A DNA stretch of 64,000 nt from Paenibacillus mesophilus (GCF_005938385.1 NZ_VCRA01000001.1:62001-126000); one strand, 5' to 3'. Numbered from the stretch's first letter, positions 35,079 to 43,905 are shown. Notes: generated from the sequence alone by a model not told the origin. Numbers and translations: made by a program.

Positions 35079-35113
35079 CTTTCGATCGCTCCTTCTATTA
35101 GGGGGTGACAAAC

Positions 35114-35161
35114 AAAAAAAGGAAGGCAAAGAATGAGCAAAAGTCTCATTCCTTGCCTTCC
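35114..35161 (-). terminator. Intrinsic terminator inside MutS2-like leader
   Basis: A 17 bp stem (35121-35137 with 35145-35161, one G-U pair), 7 nt loop, then seven U on the minus strand, only 36 nt before the gene start. Transcription must pass it to express the gene. Confidence 0.8.
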
Positions 35162-35190
35162 TTATTCCTTTTTCCACGTATGCCGAAAAA

Positions 35191-35214
35191 CAAAAAACGT
35201 GCTGAAGACAGCAC
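35191..35214 (-). terminator. Upstream intrinsic terminator in MutS2-like leader
   Basis: GTGCTG / CAGCAC stem with a 4 nt loop followed on the minus strand by G and six U. Confidence 0.7.
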
Positions 35215-35421
35215 GGATTTCGGCGCATGGAAACAAGGTTTCCGGGCTTTGGTATGATATCCGCTGTTCTTAACTCAAATTCGGAGACCGGCGGCAGGCA
35301 TAACGAAATAAACATCCCTTTCGGGCCATTTACCGCCTAACCTTGACTAGCCTCGCTATGGAATTTGTTAGTTAAGAACATTCACCGACATCAAAATCTC
35401 TCCCGGTACAAAGATACCCTG

Positions 35422-35450
35422 ATTATATATCCGCTTCCGCCTCCCGTCAA
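35422..35450 (-). promoter_or_regulatory. Promoter of MutS2-like gene leader
   Basis: Minus strand: -35 TTGACG (35450-35445), 17 bp spacer, consensus -10 TATAAT (35427-35422). One of the strongest sigma-A promoters in the window. Confidence 0.75.
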
Positions 35451-35530
35451 GAAACTGAAATCTCCTGCCGACTACACAGCCGAGACGTCATCCGCTACAA
35501 TAAAAGTTATTGCATCATTTAAAAAAAGTA

Positions 35531-35562
35531 TTGACCTTGACATCAATGTGAAGGTTTATAGT
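35531..35562 (+). promoter_or_regulatory. MerR-type promoter and operator
   Basis: -35 TTGACC (35531-35536) and -10 TATAGT (35557-35562) are 20 bp apart, the overlong spacing typical of MerR-controlled promoters. The spacer and -35 contain a 22 bp near-palindrome (35534-35555; ACCTTGACAT against ATGTGAAGGT, one mismatch). Confidence 0.75.
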
Positions 35563-35612
35563 GGAATTGCAGCGGTATGCAGAATACGAATCGATAGATG
35601 GAGGCGTCGCGG

Positions 35613-36026
35613 ATGAAAATCGGAGAGCTGTCCCGCCGAACCGGAGCGAGCTTGCGCTCACTGCGGTACTACGAGCAGCAGAGGCTGCTGTCCCCAATGC
35701 GCACCGGCAACGGGTATCGGGAGTACAGCCCTTATGCGGTCGAGCAGGTGGAGACGATCCGGTTTTATTTGAACCTCGGATTCTCGACCGAACAAATCGC
35801 CGGTTTTTTACATTGCGTGCTGCAAAATAAAGAATCGTTCTGCCGGGAAGTCCTGCCCGTCTATGAGACGAAAATCGCCGATCTGGACGATCAAATCCGG
35901 CTGCTTTGCCGGATCAAATCGAATTTGGAAGAGCGTGTCCGGGCGATTATGGAGGAACAGGGACAACCGGCGCCGGAACGATCGAAGGGAGAACTGTCTT
36001 ATGGCAGCGATAACGATGACGGATGA
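35613..36026 (+). CDS. MerR-family transcriptional regulator
   Basis: A 137 aa regulator. N-terminal HTH IGELSRRTGASLRSLRYYEQ with the family's RYYE, then wing NGYREYSPYAVEQV, then a coiled-coil dimer helix (residues ~75-110). Cysteines at CVLQNKESFC and LLCRIK could sense redox or metal. The ATG at 35613 (GGAGG upstream) is used rather than the ATG at 35598 that overlaps the ribosome site. The gene overlaps the thioredoxin gene by 26 nt, and an elongated MerR-type promoter precedes it, so autoregulation is expected. Confidence 0.9.
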   Translation: MKIGELSRRTGASLRSLRYYEQQRLLSPMRTGNGYREYSPYAVEQVETIRFYLNLGFSTEQIAGFLHCVLQNKESFCREVLPVYETKIADLDDQIRLLCRIKSNLEERVRAIMEEQGQPAPERSKGELSYGSDNDDG

Positions 36027-36324
36027 CAATTGGCCGCAAATCGTAAGCGAACGGGAAGCCGTTCTCGTCAGCTTCGGCAGCCCGTACTGCGGACCGTGCA
36101 GAGCGGCCGAACCGGCAATGGCGCAATTGGAGCAAGAGCTCGGGGACCGCGTGGCCGTGGCGAAAATGAATGTGGACGACAATCCCGCTTTGGCGGGGCG
36201 GCTCGGCATTATGGGCCTTCCGACGTTCGTTCTGTTCCGCGGAGGCGAGCCTGTCAACAAAACGGTCGGTTACCGCTCGAAGGAGGCGCTGATCGGCGCC
36301 GTCAGAGGCTGGCTGGACCGATAA
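36001..36324 (+). CDS. Thioredoxin-family protein
   Basis: A 107 aa thioredoxin fold protein. Active site FGSPYCGPCRAAEP near residue 29 (CGPC as in true thioredoxins), the NVDDNPALAGRLGIMGLPTFVLF segment contains the cis-proline (split here: MGLPTF near 73). Cytosolic. Start ATG at 36001 follows AAGGGAG, inside the end of the MerR gene, giving translational coupling. Probably a stress-induced disulfide reductase under the MerR regulator. Confidence 0.9.
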   Translation: MAAITMTDDNWPQIVSEREAVLVSFGSPYCGPCRAAEPAMAQLEQELGDRVAVAKMNVDDNPALAGRLGIMGLPTFVLFRGGEPVNKTVGYRSKEALIGAVRGWLDR

Positions 36325-36353
36325 TCCGATAAGGCGCTTCGACGCGTTCAACG

Positions 36354-36394
36354 AAATAAGCAGCCTGCCTTGATTTAGGCGGACTGCTTATTTT
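36354..36394 (+). terminator. Terminator of MerR-thioredoxin operon
   Basis: Perfect 10 bp stem AAATAAGCAG / CTGCTTATTT (36354-36363, 36384-36393) with T-rich 3' end. Confidence 0.75.
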
Positions 36395-36428
36395 GTGTTA
36401 TGACCTGGTACTATAAAAAGTTAGTACT

Positions 36429-36456
36429 TTGGTTCAACCGGCCGAAGCCGTACAAT
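36429..36456 (+). promoter_or_regulatory. Promoter of GDYXXLXY membrane protein
   Basis: -35 TTGGTT (36429-36434), 16 bp spacer, -10 TACAAT (36451-36456). A GTACTA/TAGTAC hairpin lies just upstream. AGGAGGGG precedes the ATG. Confidence 0.5.
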
Positions 36457-36509
36457 AAGGAATAGAAGAGCCTGATTTCCTACACGGTCAGGTTTCGCAG
36501 GAGGGGCCC

Positions 36510-38705
36510 ATGAAAACGAAAAGGCTTGGTTTCAATGCGGGATATACGCTCGCCAGCAGCTCGCTGCTTGCTTCCCTCGTCTATTTTTTTGCATCCAACT
36601 GGGGCGTCCTGGAACGGTGGCAGAAGCTGTCGCCCATGCTGCTGCTCGTCGTCGCCTTATATGGCTTGTACGCCTTCTTGCGGGTACGCCCGAACCGGCA
36701 GTTTTTAAGCAAGCTCTCGCTTTTGTCATGCTGCATCGCATTCGGAATCGGACTCGCAGTCGTCGGGCAAACGTACAATTCCCACGCCGACAGCTACACG
36801 TTGTTCGCGGTCTGGTTCGTGGCGGCATCGGCTTTCGCCCTGCAAATTCGCTGGCAGCCTTTTTACGCGCTTGCTTATGTGCTTGCGCATTTGGCCTACT
36901 GGCTGTACTTTTTTCCGACCGTCGGCTTCTCCGATTATGAAGAAGGGACGATCGTCGGTATTCTGTCCGTGCTGGCGGCGATAAACGGGCTCGTGTACGT
37001 ATGGACGGCAACGGGAAGGCTCCATTCCCCGCTGCTTAAGTTCCTTTCCTACTCGATGCTGATCGGGACAGGAATCGTTTTATCGAACTCGCTTGCTTTC
37101 GAGAAGACGTTCTGGATTTTCAACGCGGCCGTAGTCCTGCTGATCGCATGGTTTACTTATACGTTCATCCGCTCCGCCAATCAAACTTATTTGCTGTGGA
37201 ACGGCCTGCTCGTATCGGCGTTTCTCGTCATGAAATATGTGGAGCTGCTGTTCCGTTACTTCGATGAATCGTTTTTCGTCACCGCGCTTTTGTTCGTCGC
37301 CTTATTCATCTGGGGCGGAGCGAAATGGATCCAATATGTCAAGTCTCTCGGGCCTTCGGTCGGCCCGGCCGATGCCGATGCCGGGAATAAGGACGAGGAG
37401 CGAGGAGCCCCGGCCCGCGCCATGGTAGTCAGAGCGCTTACGGTATCCGTCATCGCCATCGGGACTATTATCGGCACCGTCACTTTGATCGGTTTCGTCC
37501 TGCTCGTGCTCGGATTCGAAAACCCCGAATACACACTGAGCGGATTCGGCCTGATCGTGACGATCGGAATGACGGCGGCGCGCAAACTGAATCCGGTTTT
37601 CCGCTATACGCTGCTCGCGATCGGTCTATGCACCGGGGTCGGCACGGCGATCGCGGCCGACTATACGATGCTGCTGCTCGTCTACTTGGCTGTTACCGTG
37701 GCAGCATTCCTCTTCGGCTCTGGCTTGGCAGAGCGGGCGATCTGGTTCACGGCGGGGGCCATCATCGCGGAGCTGTGGCTCGGAGCCGTAATGGAGAATC
37801 ATACTGCGGCACTGACAGTGCTGACGGTCGCGATGCCCGCCGTTTACTTGCTGCATCTTGCCGTGAAGGACCTGCAGATGCGTCAAGCCATACGGCATTG
37901 CGGCTATTACGCGTTCCTGACCGTATTTCTGTTCCTCACCTTTGCGGCGGGCCATTATGCATACGACGGGATCTATTTCATTACGCTGTCCGCCTGCATC
38001 GTATGGGCCTATCGCAAGCGGGAAGGCTGGGCGTACAAAGTCGGGTTCGGTTTCTGGGCGCTCTTCGTCCTGTGGAAATATTACGATACCGCCTGGAAGC
38101 TGCTGCACAAGTCATGGAGCTTGGCTCTTATCGGAGCGATCGTCCTCGCTATGACCTATTTGCTGGAACGGAAGCTGATGAAGAACGACACGAAGCAAGC
38201 CGTACGGGTACGCCCTCGCCTGAGTATCATTTGGATCACGGCAACCGTATTGGCCGAGCTGCTTGTGATGTCCGTCCAAATCGGCCGAAGCGAAACGATT
38301 CTCGCGAACGGCGCGACCGTTTATCTCGAATTGCTGCCGCGCGACCCGCGTTCGTTATTGCAGGGAGATTACGTCGAGCTCCGGTATGCCGTTTCCGAAC
38401 CGCCGGCATCGCTTGCGCCCGAATCGTTGAAGGTCGGGACGAAGGTAGCGGTAGTTCTAGCCCGTTCTCCTTCGGGCGTCTACGAATTCAAACGGCTGTA
38501 CTCGAAAGAGTATGAGCTTTTGCCTGACGAGGCGGTCATCAACGGCAAATGGAGATGGGACCGGATCGAATACGGCATCGAAACTTATTTCGTCCAGGAA
38601 GGAACGGGACTGGAAACGGAACGTACGGCCAAATATGCGGAGGTGAAAGTGGCAAAGAACGGAAACGCTCTTCTGACTAAGCTGCTGCCCGCGTTGCCGC
38701 AATAA
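36510..38705 (+). CDS. Large integral membrane protein, DUF2157-like with C-terminal GDYXXLXY domain
   Basis: A 731 aa membrane protein with about 18-20 hydrophobic segments from residue 12 to 560. After a short cytoplasmic loop and one more helix, a C-terminal external domain carries GDYVELRY (near 625), the GDYXXLXY signature, preceded by TVYLELLPRDPRSLLQ. In other bacteria the DUF2157/DUF4401 membrane part and the GDYXXLXY protein are often separate genes; here they are one chain. Function unknown. Monocistronic between two terminators. Confidence 0.85.
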   Translation: MKTKRLGFNAGYTLASSSLLASLVYFFASNWGVLERWQKLSPMLLLVVALYGLYAFLRVRPNRQFLSKLSLLSCCIAFGIGLAVVGQTYNSHADSYTLFAVWFVAASAFALQIRWQPFYALAYVLAHLAYWLYFFPTVGFSDYEEGTIVGILSVLAAINGLVYVWTATGRLHSPLLKFLSYSMLIGTGIVLSNSLAFEKTFWIFNAAVVLLIAWFTYTFIRSANQTYLLWNGLLVSAFLVMKYVELLFRYFDESFFVTALLFVALFIWGGAKWIQYVKSLGPSVGPADADAGNKDEERGAPARAMVVRALTVSVIAIGTIIGTVTLIGFVLLVLGFENPEYTLSGFGLIVTIGMTAARKLNPVFRYTLLAIGLCTGVGTAIAADYTMLLLVYLAVTVAAFLFGSGLAERAIWFTAGAIIAELWLGAVMENHTAALTVLTVAMPAVYLLHLAVKDLQMRQAIRHCGYYAFLTVFLFLTFAAGHYAYDGIYFITLSACIVWAYRKREGWAYKVGFGFWALFVLWKYYDTAWKLLHKSWSLALIGAIVLAMTYLLERKLMKNDTKQAVRVRPRLSIIWITATVLAELLVMSVQIGRSETILANGATVYLELLPRDPRSLLQGDYVELRYAVSEPPASLAPESLKVGTKVAVVLARSPSGVYEFKRLYSKEYELLPDEAVINGKWRWDRIEYGIETYFVQEGTGLETERTAKYAEVKVAKNGNALLTKLLPALPQ

Positions 38706-38713
38706 ATGATCAT

Positions 38714-38754
38714 AAGGGATAGACCCGGGTCCGCGTTCCCGGAGTCTATCCCTT
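38714..38754 (+). terminator. Terminator
   Basis: 11 bp perfect stem AAGGGATAGAC / GTCTATCCCTT with inner CCGGG pairing, then CTTTCTTAG. Confidence 0.7.
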
Positions 38755-38817
38755 TCTTAGTTCAGTCGTATAATTTTCCTGCATTGGGAAACCTAAGACG
38801 ACGAGGTGAATTGCGGC

Positions 38818-40500
38818 ATGGGCTCCAATTATCGCAAACCGATTGCGCTTTCCAACTTGATGCAGCGCCGTTCGATACGATTCCAGGCGGAGCTCGACCG
38901 CCGTTACGAAAACAAAGTGTCCGCCTTGAACGATTTCCCGTTAACCGGGGATTTGGAGACGAATCTCGAGGCTGTCCGGTCGACGTTCGGGGATAGCGGA
39001 GATTTGGTCGTTCGCCGGTTCATTGTGGCGAAGCATAACCTGAAAGCGGCCATTCTATATTTCGACGGGCTCGGCGATACCGAGACAATCAACGAAAATA
39101 TTATCGCGCCGCTCATGTCGGCGTATAGTTTACCCGACCATGACATCGAGTCTATGCCGGTTAACGAGTGGCTGGAGAAAACCGGCATTCCGGTCGGGGA
39201 GCAATCCAAGTCGGACAAGCTGAACCAGGTAATCCGCACCGCTTTGGCCGGTGACTCCGCGCTGCTGCTGGATGGCGTCAATACCGCCATTCTGCTCAAT
39301 ACGAAGGGCTGGGAAAGGCGGGGTATCGACGAGCCGCGTACCGAATCGGTCGTTCGCGGCCCGCGCGACGGCTTTACCGAGACGATATGCGTCAACACGG
39401 CGCAAATTCGCCGAAGACTGAAAGATCCGAACCTGCGCATCCGCAACTTGACGGTCGGGCGCCGATCCAATACCGATATTTCCGTCGTTTATTTGGAGGG
39501 AGTTACGAATCCGCAAATTGTCGAGGAAGTCATCCGGCGCATCCAAGCGATCGATATCGATGCGGCTCTGGAGAGTGGGTATTTGGAGCAATATATCGAG
39601 GACAGCCACTGGACGCCGTTCCCGCTTATTCAAAATACGGAGCGGCCGGACAAGGCGACGGCGAACCTGCTGGAAGGCAAAGTGATCATCATCTGCGACG
39701 GAACGCCGTTCGTGTTGATCGCGCCCGCCGTATTCTCGCAGTTTTACCATAGTCCGGAAGACTACTACGAGCGGTTTCTGATCGGCACCTTAATCCGGCT
39801 GATCCGCGTCATCAGCATGGTGATGGCGCTGCTGCTGCCGTCGCTGTACATCGCCTTCAGCTCCTTCCATCCGGAGATGATTCCGTCCCGGCTCGTCATC
39901 GCCATGGCCGCGGGGCGATCGACCGTACCGTTCCCGTCCATCGTCGAGGCGTTTCTGATGGAAGTGACGATGGAAATTTTGCGGGAAGCCAGCGTCCGGC
40001 TCCCGGGCCCGATCGGTCCGACGATCGGCATCGTAGGCGCTCTCGTCGTCGGACAGGCCGCCGTCCAAGCCGGCATCGTCAGCCCGATCATGGTTATTAT
40101 CGTCGCCCTGACGACGATCGGCTCGTTCGCGGCCCCGAGCTACAGCGCGGCAATCGCCCTGCGCATGCTTCGATTTCCGATGATGGCCGCGGCGGCGATG
40201 TTCGGGCTGTACGGCATCATGCTGCTGCTTATCCTGATCATAATGCATTTGTGCTCGTTGAAATCTTTCGGAGTCCCGTATTTGTCGCCGCTCACGCCGA
40301 GCCGGTTCGGAGATTTCAAGGACGCTTTCATCCGGGCGCCGTTTCAGTGGATGAAGAAGCGGCCGAGCTTTTTCAAACCGTTAGACAAGCGGCGCGACAA
40401 AACCGGGACCGGACGAACGGAGGGCGGACAACATGGATCAAACAACAGGCAGCAGCGCGAAGCAAGCTCCGCAAGCGCCCTCGGCGGGAGGGACGAATAA
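38818..40500 (+). CDS. Spore germination protein, GerA family (GerXA)
   Basis: A 560 aa germinant-receptor A subunit. Soluble N-terminal domain with GDSGDLVVRRF and the KTDK-type receptor core (VVRGPRDGFTETI near residue 180, RIRNLTVGRRSNT near 205), then a membrane domain from about 310 (LIRLIRVISMVMALLLPSLYIA) with PFPSIVEAFLMEVTMEILREA near 375 and LPGPIGPTIGIVGALVVGQAAV. ATG at 38818 with GAGGTG is preferred to the GTG at 38806. First gene of a three-gene operon; overlaps gerB by 68 nt. Sits in the inner spore membrane; sensed germinant unknown. Confidence 0.95.
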   Translation: MGSNYRKPIALSNLMQRRSIRFQAELDRRYENKVSALNDFPLTGDLETNLEAVRSTFGDSGDLVVRRFIVAKHNLKAAILYFDGLGDTETINENIIAPLMSAYSLPDHDIESMPVNEWLEKTGIPVGEQSKSDKLNQVIRTALAGDSALLLDGVNTAILLNTKGWERRGIDEPRTESVVRGPRDGFTETICVNTAQIRRRLKDPNLRIRNLTVGRRSNTDISVVYLEGVTNPQIVEEVIRRIQAIDIDAALESGYLEQYIEDSHWTPFPLIQNTERPDKATANLLEGKVIIICDGTPFVLIAPAVFSQFYHSPEDYYERFLIGTLIRLIRVISMVMALLLPSLYIAFSSFHPEMIPSRLVIAMAAGRSTVPFPSIVEAFLMEVTMEILREASVRLPGPIGPTIGIVGALVVGQAAVQAGIVSPIMVIIVALTTIGSFAAPSYSAAIALRMLRFPMMAAAAMFGLYGIMLLLILIIMHLCSLKSFGVPYLSPLTPSRFGDFKDAFIRAPFQWMKKRPSFFKPLDKRRDKTGTGRTEGGQHGSNNRQQREASSASALGGRDE

Positions 40501-41635
40501 AGCATATCCGATCAGCATCCGGCAATCGGGTGCCTTAATCGCCAGCACCTTGATCGGTGTCGGCGTACTGACCCTGCCTAGGGAGACGGCGGAAGCGGCC
40601 GGAGAGAGCGCATGGCTTGCGGCGATCGGCGGAGCATTGCTCGCCATGCTGGCGATGGCGGTTATCGTCAAGCTGTCCAATCGGTACGCCGGGCAAACGA
40701 TTGTGGAGTACACGGCCCGCATATTGTGTCCGGCGAAGCACCCACTTGTGGGTCGAATAGTCGGCTTTCCCTTATTCGTTGCCTATTTCGCGTTCTGGGC
40801 CATCTCGACCGCCCTTGTCGCGCGCACATTCGGAGAGGTCGTCATTACGACGGTATTAACCAAAACGCCGCTCGAGGTAATCATCTCCACCATGCTGATC
40901 ACCGCCTTCATATTCGTCATGTACGACGAGGAAGTGCTGGCCCGGGTAAACGAAATATTGCTGCCTATCATCGTCATCCCGGTGCTTGTCATCGCGTTGT
41001 CCTCGCTTCAAAGCGCGCGGCTGGACAATATTTTGCCATTGTTCACCGGGAATTGGACAAGTATGCTCAAAGCGATCGTCCTCACAGCCGGCTCGTATCT
41101 CGGGTTCGAGGTGATGACGATGTTTCTCGCCTATACGGAGCAGGGCAAGAAGCGAATGTCCAGCAGTATGATCGGCATCGCCATTCCCGGGTTCATCTAC
41201 GTTCTGATCGTCATATCCGGCATATCTGTGTTCGGGGTAGACGAGATGCGGCTGCTTGCCTGGCCCACCCTGGAGCTTATCAAAACGACGGAAGTTCCCG
41301 GATTGATCCTGGAGCGGCTGGAATCGGCGTTTCTCGGAGTATGGGTGGCGTCCGTATTTACGTCCGTCGGCAATATGTATTACGCGACCGCGGTGGTAGT
41401 CCGCGAAACATTCAAGCTGCGCAGCCACCGGTGGGTCGCCGTTATTTTGCTGCCCGCATTTTATTGGCTCTCCTTAATGCCGCCCAACATGCAGAAGCTG
41501 TTGGAGTACAAGAAGTGGGGCGGCTATGCCGGGATCTTCCTCGCCTTCATCGTTCCCATCGTCCTGCTGATCCTTTCTTACATCCGGGGTGTGGGCCAAA
41601 AGACAAAGAGAGGCAGAAAGGCAGGGAAGTCCTAA
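40433..41635 (+). CDS. Spore germination permease-like protein (GerXB)
   Basis: A 400 aa APC-superfamily germinant-receptor B subunit with about ten membrane helices. Starts QSGALIASTLIGVGVLTLPRE, the conserved first helix; cytosolic tail of ~35 residues at the front. The B subunit binds the germinant in the family. ATG at 40433 with GGAGGG lies within the 3' end of gerA. Ends 1 nt before the gerC start. Confidence 0.95.
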   Translation: MDQTTGSSAKQAPQAPSAGGTNKAYPISIRQSGALIASTLIGVGVLTLPRETAEAAGESAWLAAIGGALLAMLAMAVIVKLSNRYAGQTIVEYTARILCPAKHPLVGRIVGFPLFVAYFAFWAISTALVARTFGEVVITTVLTKTPLEVIISTMLITAFIFVMYDEEVLARVNEILLPIIVIPVLVIALSSLQSARLDNILPLFTGNWTSMLKAIVLTAGSYLGFEVMTMFLAYTEQGKKRMSSSMIGIAIPGFIYVLIVISGISVFGVDEMRLLAWPTLELIKTTEVPGLILERLESAFLGVWVASVFTSVGNMYYATAVVVRETFKLRSHRWVAVILLPAFYWLSLMPPNMQKLLEYKKWGGYAGIFLAFIVPIVLLILSYIRGVGQKTKRGRKAGKS

Positions 41636-41636
41636 C

Positions 41637-42794
41637 ATGATCAAACATCTCCGGCTCATGACTCGTCTCGCTCTTCCCTTGTGCCTCCTCCCTCTATTAT
41701 TGACCGGCTGCTGGGATCGCAGAGAAATCGAAGAACGGACATCCGTCGTAGCGATCGCAATCGACAAGTCCAAGGAGCATCCGGACATGATCCTGCTGAC
41801 GGTCCAAATTCCGATTCCGATCCGGATCGCCGGTTCAGGGGCCGGCGGCGGCGGCGGTGGCGGCGGAGGTAAGGATTCGGTTCAAGTGATGTCCGCTACC
41901 GGAAGAACGGTCGTCGACGCGTTTCAAAACTTGCAGAAACGGTTGAATCAAGAGCTTTTTTATGGACATACGCGCATTATCGCGATCGGGGAAGATGCGG
42001 CCAAAGCCGGATTGAACCATATTCTCGATCCGTTCCGCCGCGATCCGGAAATACGCCGCCTCCTATGGCCGATCGTCGTGAAGGGCGAAGGCCGCGAGCT
42101 GTTGACAGCCAAGCCGATACTCGAACAAATCCCGACCGTCTATATCATGACGCTGATCGAGAACGGAGCCAAAAGCGGCCGTATTCCGGACATCAATCTG
42201 GGCAGTTTTTTCATCGATTTGTCGTCCCGGTCCAGAGATCCGTACTTGAACTACGTCGAAGTCAACAAAGACGACATCAAATGGAGCGGAGTCGCCTTGT
42301 TCCGCGGCGACCGGATGGTCGGCAGGCTGAGCGAACGGGATACTTGGCGGGTGATGCGCATCCGCGAGAAAAAGGACGGCGGCAACATCGTGTTTCAGTA
42401 CCGGGATAATCCCGGGCATTTGGCGACGATCAACACCGAATTCGTCAGCTCCAAGATGAAGGTTTCGTTTCAAGGCGACAAAGCTATCGTACGAATCGTC
42501 GTGAAAATCGAAAGCAATTTGCTGGAGAAAACGTTCGACGCGGATTTGATGGATTCGCAAACGATTAAACAAATGGAAGATGACGCGGCCCGGTATTTGG
42601 AAGACAACACGGCCAAGCTCATCGGCAAATTGCAGCACGAGTACAAAAGCGACGCCTTCGGCATCGGCAGCCACATCAAAGCCCGGCATCCGGCCATGTG
42701 GAAAAAGATGAATTGGGAGAAGCAGTATCCCGAAGCGGACATCCGGGTTGACTACGATGTCAGGCTGCGCAACACCGGTATGGAAATGCGGTAG
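41637..42794 (+). CDS. Ger(x)C-family germination lipoprotein (GerXC)
   Basis: A 385 aa lipoprotein: signal with lipobox LLTGC near residue 25, then the family start WDRREIEERTSVVAIAID. C-terminal region DFGIG-type motif appears as DAFGIGSHIKARHP near 345. Odd feature: a run of nine glycines (GAGGGGGGGGGK near residue 70) in the first domain, where homologues have a short loop. Starts 1 nt after the gerB stop, ribosome site AGGGA. Completes the receptor. Confidence 0.94.
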   Translation: MIKHLRLMTRLALPLCLLPLLLTGCWDRREIEERTSVVAIAIDKSKEHPDMILLTVQIPIPIRIAGSGAGGGGGGGGGKDSVQVMSATGRTVVDAFQNLQKRLNQELFYGHTRIIAIGEDAAKAGLNHILDPFRRDPEIRRLLWPIVVKGEGRELLTAKPILEQIPTVYIMTLIENGAKSGRIPDINLGSFFIDLSSRSRDPYLNYVEVNKDDIKWSGVALFRGDRMVGRLSERDTWRVMRIREKKDGGNIVFQYRDNPGHLATINTEFVSSKMKVSFQGDKAIVRIVVKIESNLLEKTFDADLMDSQTIKQMEDDAARYLEDNTAKLIGKLQHEYKSDAFGIGSHIKARHPAMWKKMNWEKQYPEADIRVDYDVRLRNTGMEMR

Positions 42795-42868
42795 TGGAGA
42801 AAAAAATTGCGGCAACGGGGACAAGGCGTTATGATGGGGAGGAAAAGAAGAAGGAGCGTGAAACCGTC

Positions 42869-43858
42869 ATGACGTATACCCCTTTCGATAGCCGCTATGC
42901 GACGATGAAGTACAATCGGTGCGGCAAATCCGGCCTGAAGCTGCCGGCCATCTCTCTCGGCTTGTGGCATAACTTCGGCGGCGTCGACGCATTGGAGAAC
43001 ATGCGGGCGATGCTGCGCCGCTCGTTCGATCTCGGCATCACCCATTTCGATTTGGCCAACAACTACGGACCGCCGCCGGGAAGCGCGGAAGAAAATTTCG
43101 GCCGCATCTTGAAAACCGACTTTGCCGGCTACCGCGACGAGCTGGTCATCTCGACCAAAGCGGGCTATTACATGTGGCCCGGTCCCTACGGCGAGTGGGG
43201 CTCCCGCAAATATGTGCTCTCCAGCCTCGATCAGAGTCTGAAGCGGATGGGCGTCGACTATGTCGACATTTTCTACTCGCACCGGCCGGACCCGGAAACG
43301 CCGCTCGAGGAAACGATGATGGCGCTCGATCAAGCCGTCCGTCAAGGCAAAGCGCTGTACGCGGGCATCTCCTCCTACACCGCGGAACAAACAGCTCAGG
43401 CTGCCGCCATTCTGAAGCAGCTCGGTACGCCGCTGCTCATCCATCAGCCGTCCTACTCCATGCTGAACCGCTGGATCGAAGGCGGACTACAGGACGTGCT
43501 GGACGAAGTCGGGGCGGGCTCGATCGCGTTCTGTCCGCTCGCGCAGGGGCTGTTGACCAACCGATACATAGCGGGAATTCCCGAAGATTCCCGGGCTGCC
43601 AAGCCGTCCGGCTTCCTGAAGTCGAAGGACGTGACGGAAGAGAAGCTGAACAAAATCCGCGCTCTGAACGACCTCGCCGCCGAACGCGGACAATCGCTCG
43701 CACAAATGTCGCTCGCCTGGGTATTGCGGGGTGGACGGGTAACGTCCGCGCTTATCGGAGCAAGCCGGGTTTCGCAGATCGAAGAAAACGTGGCGGCTTT
43801 GAACAACCTGCAATTCACCTCCGACGAGTTGAATCGGATCGACGCCATTCTAAAGTGA
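42869..43858 (+). CDS. Aldo/keto reductase (YghZ/AKR14-like)
   Basis: A 329 aa NADPH-dependent reductase. Start MTYTPFDSRYATMKYNRCG and LPAISLGLWHNFGG match the YghZ (L-glyceraldehyde 3-phosphate reductase) group. Catalytic tetrad: D and Y in FDLANNYGPPPGSAEENFG near 60-70, K in STKAGYYMWPG near 95, H in YSHRPDPETP near 135. ATG at 42869 with AAGGAG; a longer in-frame start at 42794 overlaps the gerC end and lacks support. Monocistronic, closed by a strong terminator. Confidence 0.93.
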   Translation: MTYTPFDSRYATMKYNRCGKSGLKLPAISLGLWHNFGGVDALENMRAMLRRSFDLGITHFDLANNYGPPPGSAEENFGRILKTDFAGYRDELVISTKAGYYMWPGPYGEWGSRKYVLSSLDQSLKRMGVDYVDIFYSHRPDPETPLEETMMALDQAVRQGKALYAGISSYTAEQTAQAAAILKQLGTPLLIHQPSYSMLNRWIEGGLQDVLDEVGAGSIAFCPLAQGLLTNRYIAGIPEDSRAAKPSGFLKSKDVTEEKLNKIRALNDLAAERGQSLAQMSLAWVLRGGRVTSALIGASRVSQIEENVAALNNLQFTSDELNRIDAILK

Positions 43859-43879
43859 CCGTTTCGGATCAAGCGGAAC

Positions 43880-43905
43880 GCCCGGCCCTAGCCGCCGGGC
43901 TTTTT
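43880..43905 (+). terminator. Intrinsic terminator
   Basis: Perfect 7 bp GC stem GCCCGGC / GCCGGGC, 7 nt loop, five T. Confidence 0.85.

Larger units (their letters stand above)
35079..35415 (-). ncRNA. Structured 5' leader of MutS2-like gene, class unknown
   Basis: About 335 nt from the predicted start to the ATG. A long stem closes one domain: GTTCTTAACT (35379-35370) plus CAAATTC pairs with GAATTTG plus AGTTAAGAAC (35282-35266), with a GGCGG/CCGCC arm inside. CAAGGTT inside this domain (35345-35339) can pair with AACCTTG outside (35240-35234), a possible pseudoknot. Two intrinsic terminators follow: GTGCTG/CAGCAC plus six U (35214-35191) and a 17 bp stem with seven U (35161-35114). The order, domain then terminators then gene, is that of a riboswitch or attenuator. 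It lacks the T-box sequence and did not match other classes I know. Confidence 0.6.

Noticed and set aside
35079..35315. N-terminal extension of the MutS2-like protein by 79 residues
   Set aside because: The segment is the structured leader with two terminators; the ATG at 35078 has a good ribosome site and matches the family start.
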